Source: Candidatus Bathyarchaeota archaeon (GTDB lineage: Archaea; Thermoproteota; Bathyarchaeia; 40CM-2-53-6; RBG-13-38-9). From it: a stretch of 6,083 nucleotides of DNA. The stretch lies in the NCBI GenBank assembly GCA_026394315.1, contig JAPKYM010000277.1, positions 1 through 6,083 on the forward strand, in the 5' to 3' direction. The first letter of the stretch is position 1. Each line of letters begins with the position of its first letter. Of this stretch, positions 1 to 5,311 are shown piece by piece. A program made the position numbers and the translations under genes. Under the pieces are notes generated by a model. The model ran no database searches. It was not told the origin of the DNA and saw nothing but the letters and a program-made list of their open reading frames with translations.

Positions 1-1935
1 ATGCGAAGAAGCGTGGCTCAAAAGATAATTGAAGAACATCTGGTTGAAGGCCGACTTGCAGCAGGTGAAGAGATCGCGATAAAGATAGATCAGACTCTAA
101 CACAAGACGCAACCGGCACCTTGGCATTCATAGAGTTCGAGGCAATGGGCATTCCAAGAGTAAAAACTGAACTCTCTGTAAGTTACGTCGACCATAACCT
201 CCTGCAGACGGACTTCAAGAATATGGATGACCATCTCTTCCTTCAGACGGCTGCCAAGAGATTCGGAGTCTACTTCTCCAAACCTGGAAATGGAGTCTCA
301 CATCAGATACATCTGGAACGATTCGGAACCCCTGGTAGCACTCTTCTGGGCTCTGACAGCCATACGCCTACTGCTGGAGGAATCGGAATGCTCGCCATCG
401 GCGCTGGCGGACTAGACGTAGCGATGGCCATGGCGGGTGAACCCTTCTACCTTAAGACTCCAAAGGTCCTTGGCGTGAAGCTCACGGGCCAACTTAGCCC
501 CTGGGTCTCAGCCAGAGACGTAATTCTGGAGATGCTCAGAAGATACACCGTCAAGGGCGGTCTCGAAAAGATCATAGAGTACTTTGGACCAGGTGTTGAG
601 ACTCTGGAAGTGCCTGAAAGAGCAACGATCGCCAACATGGGAGCCGAGCTCGGCGCAACCTCAACCATATTCCCGTCAGATGAGAATACTAAGAGATTTC
701 TTGAGGCTCAAGGCAGGGGAAATCAGTGGCGTGAGATCAAAGCTGATCTCGATGTCAAGTATGATGATAGCATAGAATTGAGTCTGAGCGAACTAGAACC
801 ACTCATAGCTTGCCCTTCATCCCCTGATAACGTTAGGAAAGTAAAAGACTTTGAACTAACGAAAGTAGCCCAAGTGATTATCGGTTCATGCACCAACTCC
901 TCCTTCAAGGATCTGATGGTTGTCTCAAAGGCGCTAGAGGGCAGAAGAGTCAACGATAATGTCAGTTTCGAGGTTAATCCGGGGAGCCGTCAGATCCTGG
1001 AAAACATCACCCATGCAAGCGGTCTAGCACAGCTGATACATGCTGGAGCCCGTGTCCAACAGTCAGGATGTCTGGGATGCATAGGAATCGGACAGGCCCC
1101 CGCCACCGGAGTAGTTTCACTCAGAACCTTTCCAAGGAACTTCCCCGGAAGAAGCGGCACAAAGGACGACCAAGTTTATCTCTGCAGTCCTGAAGTCGCT
1201 GTTGCAGCCGCAATAAACGGAAGAATCACAGACCCAAGAACCCTCGGAAGATATCCGAAGATCATCGAGCCAGAAAAGTACATCTTGAATGAAAGCTCAA
1301 TAATCCCACCGTCAGCAGCAACCGAAGAAGTCGAAATAATAAGAGGTCCAAACATCAAACCATTTCCCAACCTCAGCTCTTTGCCAGATGAACTAACCGG
1401 AAAGATACTGCTGAAAGTCGGAGACAGCATAAGCACCGACCATATCCTTCCAGCCGGAAGCAAGATATTGCCTCTGCGAAGCAACATACCTGCCATAAGC
1501 GAATACACATTCGAAAACGTAGACCCAAGCTTCGTCAAGAGAGCCAAGGAGGCGGGTGGCGGATTTGTTGTTGGTGGAGAGAATTACGGCCAAGGATCAA
1601 GCAGAGAACATGCTGCTCTGGTATTCAGATACCTAGGAGTCAAGGCCAAGATCGCGAAGAGCTTCGCGAGAATACATCGGTCCAACCTAGTGAACTTCGG
1701 AGTCATACCTCTGGTATTCGCTGAACCCGAAGACTACAAGAACGTCAGTGCAGGAGACACCCTCCAAATCCACAACATCAAAAAACAGATCTCAAATGAA
1801 GAGGACAACATTTCTGCCAATGTGGCTGGAAAAGAGATAGAATTCCTTAACGCATTCACAGGCAGAGAGAGAAGCATACTTCTGGCTGGCGGACTCATAA
1901 ACTATGTCAAAGAGACTAACAAAAAAGAGAGATGA
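1..1935 (+). CDS. acn: Aconitate hydratase, single-chain Aquifex-type
   Basis: Interconverts citrate and isocitrate through cis-aconitate in the cytoplasmic citric acid cycle, using a [4Fe-4S] cluster. All three cluster ligands are visible: C297 in the IIGSCTNSS motif, and C357 and C360 in GCLGCIG. The GSDSHTPT substrate-site motif lies at 117-124, followed by a glycine-rich GAGG stretch. After a linker near residue 445 comes the swivel domain, with the GSSREHAAL motif starting at G532 and an ARIHRSN motif shortly after. The 644-residue length and the N-terminal pattern (HLVEG, EEIAIKIDQTLTQDATGT) match the compact single-chain aconitases first recognised in Aquifex. They differ from the ~900-residue AcnA type, from AcnB, and from two-subunit isopropylmalate isomerases. 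The window opens on the ATG, which agrees with the family N-terminus, so the gene is probably complete. No promoter or ribosome site can be seen. A homoaconitase role is less likely because of the strong aconitase-type motifs, but motif reading alone does not exclude it. Confidence 0.95.
   Translation: MRRSVAQKIIEEHLVEGRLAAGEEIAIKIDQTLTQDATGTLAFIEFEAMGIPRVKTELSVSYVDHNLLQTDFKNMDDHLFLQTAAKRFGVYFSKPGNGVSHQIHLERFGTPGSTLLGSDSHTPTAGGIGMLAIGAGGLDVAMAMAGEPFYLKTPKVLGVKLTGQLSPWVSARDVILEMLRRYTVKGGLEKIIEYFGPGVETLEVPERATIANMGAELGATSTIFPSDENTKRFLEAQGRGNQWREIKADLDVKYDDSIELSLSELEPLIACPSSPDNVRKVKDFELTKVAQVIIGSCTNSSFKDLMVVSKALEGRRVNDNVSFEVNPGSRQILENITHASGLAQLIHAGARVQQSGCLGCIGIGQAPATGVVSLRTFPRNFPGRSGTKDDQVYLCSPEVAVAAAINGRITDPRTLGRYPKIIEPEKYILNESSIIPPSAATEEVEIIRGPNIKPFPNLSSLPDELTGKILLKVGDSISTDHILPAGSKILPLRSNIPAISEYTFENVDPSFVKRAKEAGGGFVVGGENYGQGSSREHAALVFRYLGVKAKIAKSFARIHRSNLVNFGVIPLVFAEPEDYKNVSAGDTLQIHNIKKQISNEEDNISANVAGKEIEFLNAFTGRERSILLAGGLINYVKETNKKER
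1918..1930 (-). terminator. Possible U-tract terminator for the peroxiredoxin transcript
   Basis: Read on the minus strand, this stretch is CTCTC followed by six T residues, about 75 bases beyond the peroxiredoxin stop codon. Archaeal intrinsic terminators are mainly U-rich tracts that do not need a hairpin, so this could end the minus-strand transcript just inside the 3' end of acn. In the 1936-2001 gap, only a weak 5-base stem is visible (CGAGT at 1970-1974 against ACTCG at 1983-1987). This is a positional inference only. Confidence 0.3.
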
Positions 1936-2001
1936 AAACTAGAGGCATATAATCAGCCATTGGAGACCCTCGAGTTCAAGAAGACTCGCAACCACGAACG
2001 C

Positions 2002-2475
2002 TCAAGCTATAAGTTCTAACTCAGACTCTATCTCCCGGTAGTTCGGTTCGACCCCAAGATCATCAGATATCCACTTGTAGCGAATGACCCCATTTCTGCC
2101 AATAATGAAGACGGCACGTTTAGCAGCAGTGTACCCCTTGAGACCAGCGAAGTCTTTCGCCTCAACACCATAAAGACTTACAACCTCCCGGTTGTAGTCG
2201 CTCAACAAGGGGAAGTTCAGCTTGTTCGCCTCAGCGAATGCTTTGTTCGTGAAGGGATCATTAACACTTATTCCAATGACAGAGGCGTTCAGATCATTGA
2301 ACTTTGCAAGTGAATCCCTAAAGGCGCACATCTCCTTTGTACAGACACTTGTGAATGCGCCTGGGTAGAAAGCTAAGACCACCTTCTTGTCAAGTTCTCC
2401 AAGAGTTCTAGGCTTCAAGTCAGTATCAACAATGGTGAAACTTGGAGCTTTCTCACCGATATTTACGTCTCCCAT
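2002..2475 (-). CDS. Peroxiredoxin, AhpE/BCP-like thiol peroxidase
   Basis: A 157-residue thioredoxin-fold peroxidase that reduces hydrogen peroxide and organic hydroperoxides in the cytoplasm using cysteine thiols. The active-site segment YPGAFTSVCTKEMC is at residues 37-50. C45 is the expected peroxidatic cysteine, inside the P-x3-T-x2-C signature (P38, T42, C45). C50, five residues later, sits where BCP-type enzymes carry a resolving cysteine. These are the only two cysteines. The N-terminal GEKAPSF motif at 7-13 is typical of the family start, and the length is normal. The chosen ATG has GGTG on the minus strand (2482-2485) six bases upstream, a good archaeal ribosome site, and a TATA-like box further up. 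It is convergent with acn and divergent from larE, so it is probably transcribed alone. Its electron donor cannot be inferred from the window. Confidence 0.93.
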   Translation of the reverse strand: MGDVNIGEKAPSFTIVDTDLKPRTLGELDKKVVLAFYPGAFTSVCTKEMCAFRDSLAKFNDLNASVIGISVNDPFTNKAFAEANKLNFPLLSDYNREVVSLYGVEAKDFAGLKGYTAAKRAVFIIGRNGVIRYKWISDDLGVEPNYREIESELELIA

Positions 2476-2481
2476 ATCCTA

Positions 2482-2485
2482 CACC
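2482..2485 (-). promoter_or_regulatory. Ribosome binding site (GGTG) of the peroxiredoxin gene
   Basis: Minus-strand GGTG with a six-base spacer before the ATG at 2475. GGTG is part of the archaeal anti-Shine-Dalgarno complement, and it supports this ATG as the start. Confidence 0.5.
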
Positions 2486-2512
2486 AACTTATGCTCTCAA
2501 TCATTCATGTTG

Positions 2513-2519
2513 ATTAAAA
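2513..2519 (-). promoter_or_regulatory. TATA-like box upstream of the peroxiredoxin gene
   Basis: Minus-strand TTTTAAT, centred about 41 bases upstream of the peroxiredoxin ATG. With archaeal TBP spacing of about 25 bases, transcription would start near 2490. That gives a leader of about 15 bases that contains the GGTG ribosome site. The element is a weak match and the region is AT-rich, so it remains a prediction. Confidence 0.4.
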
Positions 2520-2731
2520 GGTTCCCTTACACATCTGCATTATACGATCCAAAAAGCCAATATCTTGGATTTGATTCCATATCTCACGAAGAAATACACA
2601 ATCAATATGACATTTTAGCACGCGCTACAGTCCTCAAAATTGATCCGCAGAACTGGAGTGTCGTGGCCCAGAACGGAGGCATACCAAATCTGAAAAACTC
2701 ACCCAGTCCGAATAGTACTCGAATTAACTGG

Positions 2732-3580
2732 TTGTTCACGAAAACGGAGAGAGTCTTAGAGGACCTTAGCAAAAGAGGCAGTGTGCTTGTCGCAATGTCC
2801 GGAGGAGTTGACAGTTCAGTAATCGCATCACTTGCCGAGATAGCGCTGGGCAACAATGCCGTCGCAGTCACAGCCAATTCTAAGACGCTGCCCTCCGGAG
2901 AACTGGAAGAGGCAAAGAGAATAGCAAAACAGATAGGAATAAGATACCTAACGATAAAAGTAGATGAAACCTCAAATCCGCAATTCGTCAGAAACCCATC
3001 CAACAGATGTTACCACTGCAAAAGAGAACTCATTCTAGAACTGAAGAAAGTCGCCAGAAGAAACAATCTGAAAGCGATAGTCGACGGCACAAACGCTGAC
3101 GACCTGAAATCCCATAGACCTGGAGCCTTGGCCCTGGCAGAATGCGGTGTTGCTAGTCCACTGGCCAAAGCTGGCTTAACAAAAGCAGAGGTTAGGACTC
3201 TCGCAAAGATGCTCAGCCTCCCCACAGCCGACAAACCCTCAATGGCGTGTCTTGCCTCGAGATTCCCCTACGGCCAAAGAATCACCATGGAAGGCCTGCA
3301 TAGAGTTGATGAGGCTGAGAAGTTCATAAGAAGAGTTACCGGAATCCGAGAGTTGAGGGTCCGCGATCACGGAAAACTTGCGCGAATCGAAGTCGGTAAG
3401 ACCGAGCGGAGCAAGTTCTTTGACGAAAGACTAATGGAATCAATTGCAAAGAAACTGAAAGCTTTAGGATTCCTATATGTAACGATGGATCTCCTAGGCT
3501 ACAGGAGTGGGAGCATGGACGAGATCCTAACGAAAAAGATCATACCTACAGCGTTGAGAAAGAAACTGAAGAAAGACTGA
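2732..3580 (+). CDS. larE: LarE, ATP-dependent sacrificial sulfur transferase (NPN cofactor synthesis)
   Basis: LarE converts the two carboxylates of pyridinium-3,5-biscarboxylic acid mononucleotide to thiocarboxylates, after adenylation by ATP, during synthesis of the nickel-pincer nucleotide of lactate racemase and related enzymes. Numbered from TTG 2732 (282 residues), the PP-loop SGGVDSS is at 23-29, an RCYHC motif has C93 and C96, GTNADD is at 119-124, and C173 lies in ACLASRFPYG. C173 matches the position of the sacrificial Cys176 of Lactobacillus plantarum LarE. The C-terminal LGFLYVTMDLLGYRSGSMDE-type ending is also typical. The start is uncertain. TTG 2732 places about 15 residues before the first beta strand, as in known LarE, but has no clear ribosome site. 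GTG 2663 (305 residues) has GGAG four bases upstream, and ATG 2507 (357 residues) has none. Family assignment is firm and the N-terminus is not. Confidence 0.88.
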   Translation: MFTKTERVLEDLSKRGSVLVAMSGGVDSSVIASLAEIALGNNAVAVTANSKTLPSGELEEAKRIAKQIGIRYLTIKVDETSNPQFVRNPSNRCYHCKRELILELKKVARRNNLKAIVDGTNADDLKSHRPGALALAECGVASPLAKAGLTKAEVRTLAKMLSLPTADKPSMACLASRFPYGQRITMEGLHRVDEAEKFIRRVTGIRELRVRDHGKLARIEVGKTERSKFFDERLMESIAKKLKALGFLYVTMDLLGYRSGSMDEILTKKIIPTALRKKLKKD

Positions 3581-3623
3581 GCAGCCACTATGCAGACGGT
3601 TAAGTACAAATTCTCAAAAATGG

Positions 3624-3630
3624 TTTATAG
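3624..3630 (+). promoter_or_regulatory. TATA box of larB
   Basis: TTTATAG in an otherwise non-coding 82-base gap between larE and larB, with an A-rich stretch just upstream. Archaeal spacing predicts a transcription start near 3652, leaving a leader of 10-17 bases that contains the AGGGG site. This suggests larB can be transcribed independently of larE. Confidence 0.55.
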
Positions 3631-3654
3631 TCACAAGTTAGTTCAGATCTCAGC

Positions 3655-3659
3655 AGGGG
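3655..3659 (+). promoter_or_regulatory. Ribosome binding site (AGGGG) of larB
   Basis: AGGGG lies 3, 6 and 9 bases before three tandem TTG codons at 3663, 3666 and 3669. Spacing favours the second or third TTG as the real start. Confidence 0.45.
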
Positions 3660-3662
3660 CAT

Positions 3663-4457
3663 TTGTTGTTGAGGGACATTCTCGAGAAACTCTCTGAAGG
3701 AGAGATCTCAGTCGACGATGCTGAAAGGCTTCTGAAGGCTCAGGCCATCGATGAAATTAGTGATGTCGCCAGACTAGACATCAACCGCGAGACAAGAAAA
3801 GGGATTCCAGAGATCATCCTCGCTGAAGGAAAGACCCCCGATGATCTGGTTAAGATATCACTCAAGATGCTTGCGAAAGGCAGAGCCATAGTCAGCAGAG
3901 TAGACCAGAAACAGATCGAGAGTCTAAAGGAAGCTGTCGCGGAGAATGCGAACCTCAACATCTACGATAAGGCTGGCATAGTAGTCATAAGAAAGAAAGA
4001 CTTCAAGATCCAGAAGACCGGCGGAAGAGTCGGAATCCTGGCCGCCGGAACTGCTGATATTCCGGTTGCTGAAGAAGTCAGGATAGTCTCTGAAGAGATG
4101 GGATGTGAAGTCCTGAAGGCTTACGATGTGGGAATCGCCGGAATACACAGACTCTTTACACCACTAAGAGAAATGGTGGAGGCTGACGTAGACGTGGTTG
4201 TAGTGGTTGCTGGGAGAGAGGGAGCGTTACCCTCAGTTGTATCAGGACTGATCGATGCTCCAGTAGTTGGTGTTCCAACATCAGTCGGATACGGGTTCGG
4301 TGACAAGGGTGTCGCAGCGTTGATGGCAATGCTGCAGGCCTGCTCACTTGGGATGGCCGTCGTAAATATCAACGGGGGAGTCGCCGCGGGAGTCGTAGCA
4401 GTTCTAATCGCTAACAGAGCAGCCAAGTTCAGGAAAGCGAGCACTCAGAAACAGTAA
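3663..4457 (+). CDS. larB: LarB, pyridinium-3,5-biscarboxylic acid mononucleotide synthase
   Basis: LarB catalyses the first step of nickel-pincer nucleotide synthesis, carboxylating and hydrolysing nicotinic acid adenine dinucleotide. The 264-residue protein has the family N-terminus (RDILEKLSEGEISVDDAERLL-like helices, about residues 4-24) and then a PurE-like domain from about residue 121. That domain holds GILAAGTADIPVAEE at 124-138, the G-x-AGIHRL segment at 157-164, AGREGALPSVVSG at 183-195, VPTSVGYG at 204-211 and ACSLGMAVVNINGG at 226-239. C227 aligns by motif with the family cysteine reported to attach to the pyridinium ring in the L. plantarum enzyme. Three TTG codons in a row begin the frame. 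I give the outermost, but the AGGGG spacing and the usual M-x-R-E/D-I-L start favour 3666 or 3669. No ATG alternative fits. It lies 82 bases after larE with its own TATA box. Length and motifs are intact. Confidence 0.93.
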   Translation: MLLRDILEKLSEGEISVDDAERLLKAQAIDEISDVARLDINRETRKGIPEIILAEGKTPDDLVKISLKMLAKGRAIVSRVDQKQIESLKEAVAENANLNIYDKAGIVVIRKKDFKIQKTGGRVGILAAGTADIPVAEEVRIVSEEMGCEVLKAYDVGIAGIHRLFTPLREMVEADVDVVVVVAGREGALPSVVSGLIDAPVVGVPTSVGYGFGDKGVAALMAMLQACSLGMAVVNINGGVAAGVVAVLIANRAAKFRKASTQKQ

Positions 4458-4500
4458 CTCACAACATTGAAAGCAATCCACAAAACAGCACTCGACACCT

Positions 4501-4518
4501 ACTCATGCATGCAAGAGT
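4501..4518. repeat. 18-base near-palindrome in the larB-corrinoid gap
   Basis: ACTCATGCATGCAAGAGT reads as an inverted repeat with eight of nine pairs matching; only the fifth pair, A against A, fails. Palindromes of this length are typical of homodimeric regulator sites. It lies about 135 bases upstream of the predicted transcription start of the corrinoid gene, rather far for a classical archaeal repressor site. It could be chance. Confidence 0.3.
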
Positions 4519-4551
4519 CACAATCGGACCGGAAAGATGCACGTGATAGCC

Positions 4552-4602
4552 CGCGCCTGTTAGATCACCTGCTTCTTTTACCTGAGGAGATCTTAACGCG
4601 CG
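4552..4602 (+). other. Long imperfect hairpin upstream of the corrinoid protein gene
   Basis: CGCGC at 4552-4556 pairs with GCGCG at 4598-4602, GTTA at 4559-4562 with TAAC at 4594-4597, GATC at 4563-4566 with GATC at 4589-4592, and CCT at 4568-4570 with AGG at 4585-4587. That gives 16 pairs, with a two-base bulge (4557-4558), a one-base bulge (4593), one A-A mismatch and a 14-base pyrimidine-rich loop. It ends about 20 bases before the TATA-like element, so it could be a 3' structure on the larB transcript or a DNA site upstream of the next promoter. No T-run follows, so it is not a bacterial-type terminator. I do not recognise a cobalamin riboswitch motif. Confidence 0.4.
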
Positions 4603-4615
4603 TGCCATATGGACC

Positions 4616-4629
4616 GAAAAACCTTATCA
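4616..4629 (+). promoter_or_regulatory. BRE/TATA-like promoter of the corrinoid protein gene
   Basis: An A-rich GAAAAAC, resembling an archaeal BRE, runs into CTTATCA, centred about 29 bases before the ATG at 4655. The expected transcription start is within a few bases of that ATG. No ribosome site precedes the ATG. Together these suggest a leaderless transcript. An alternative TATA-like CATATGG lies at 4606-4612. Confidence 0.4.
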
Positions 4630-4654
4630 CTGAGCCTACTCGAATCCAACGACT

Positions 4655-5311
4655 ATGAGCACCAAGTCCGATGACATTATGCAGGAGATCGTAAGATCAA
4701 TCTCTAACCTTGAAGGGTTAGATCACATCAAGAAGCTTGTAGAGAAAGCACTCAAGCAAAAACATCCTGTAAACGAGATTATCGAGAAAGGCCTCAAGCC
4801 AGGTCTGGACGACGTAGGAGGTCGGTACGAGAAGGGAGAGTACTTCTTATCTGAACTCCTCTACGCCGGAGAGATCATGACCGGCCTCTTTGACGTGTTG
4901 AAACCACATATGAAACAGGGAGATATCGAGCAGACAGGAACAATCCTTCTTGGAACCGTAAGAGGAGACATGCATGATATTGGTAAGAACATCTTCGGAA
5001 TGATGGCTCAGTTCTCAGGATTCAAAGTCCATGACATCGGTGTTGACGCAAACCCTGAGAGATTCGTGGAGGAGACGAAAAAAACAGGCGCAGGCATCGT
5101 GGGCATGTCTACACTCTTAACCTCAACGCTACCAGAGGTCAAGATCGTTCTTGATAGATTGAGGGAAGCCGGCATAAGAGAAAAGGTCAAAGTCATCATA
5201 GGAGGCAACGCGGTCACGAAACAATTTGCACAAGAGGTCGGCGTCGACGCCGCAGCCCTAGACGTTGTCGAGGGCGTAGAAATCTGCAAGAAATGGGCGA
5301 CAGCCAAATGA
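4655..5311 (+). CDS. Methyltransferase cognate corrinoid protein (MtaC/MtbC/MttC-like)
   Basis: A small cytoplasmic B12-binding protein that carries a methyl group on cobalt between two methyltransferases. Of 218 residues, about 1-90 form the helical cap domain, with typical KGLKPGLDDVGGRYEKGEYFL-like text near 45-65. From about 95 follows the Rossmann-like cobalamin domain. The base-off/His-on signature D-x-H-D-x-G is present as D105, H107, D108 and G110, with H107 the lower cobalt ligand. The second conserved site S152-T-L154 and the GGNAV turn at 183-187 complete the binding pocket. Length is typical for this family. The start ATG 4655 matches the family N-terminus and has no ribosome site, so the mRNA may be leaderless. 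The gene overlaps the next by ATGA, implying translational coupling with a UroD-family methyltransferase. Substrate class (methanol, methylamine, glycine betaine or aryl methyl ether) cannot be told from this protein alone. Confidence 0.93.
   Translation: MSTKSDDIMQEIVRSISNLEGLDHIKKLVEKALKQKHPVNEIIEKGLKPGLDDVGGRYEKGEYFLSELLYAGEIMTGLFDVLKPHMKQGDIEQTGTILLGTVRGDMHDIGKNIFGMMAQFSGFKVHDIGVDANPERFVEETKKTGAGIVGMSTLLTSTLPEVKIVLDRLREAGIREKVKVIIGGNAVTKQFAQEVGVDAAALDVVEGVEICKKWATAK

Larger units (their letters stand above)
2476..2731. other. Divergent intergenic stretch, or N-terminal extension of LarE
   Basis: This 256-base region separates the peroxiredoxin from the conserved larE core. It contains the minus-strand promoter above. 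It has no stop codon in the larE frame, which stays open back to 2387, inside the antisense of the peroxiredoxin gene. In-frame starts are ATG 2507 and GTG 2663. A TATA-like TTTTAG lies at 2614-2619 and GGAG at 2655-2658, which together could serve GTG 2663. The translated segment between 2507 and 2731 does not resemble anything I recognise, and third-position GC seems somewhat lower than in the genes around it. I see no tRNA or repeat here. Confidence 0.5.

Noticed and set aside
1176..1547. A 123-codon minus-strand frame opposite acn
   Set aside because: It lies wholly inside the aconitase gene, whose linker and swivel domain read correctly on the plus strand.
2387..2506. Extension of larE back to ATG 2387
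   Set aside because: This would overlap 89 bases of the well-supported peroxiredoxin gene on the other strand, and its translation there is serine-rich antisense-like text with no LarE similarity.
2602..3003. A 133-codon minus-strand frame opposite larE
   Set aside because: Most of it lies antisense to the PP-loop domain of larE, and it shows no recognisable motif or start signal.
4458..4654. Cobalamin riboswitch controlling the corrinoid gene
   Set aside because: The location would fit, but I see no recognisable B12-box sequence, and the predicted transcription start lies downstream of the structured part.
4467..4658. A 63-codon plus-strand frame starting with TTG in the larB-corrinoid gap
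   Set aside because: It has a weak start, no ribosome site and no recognisable protein features. It runs through the hairpin and promoter-like element and ends overlapping the corrinoid gene start.
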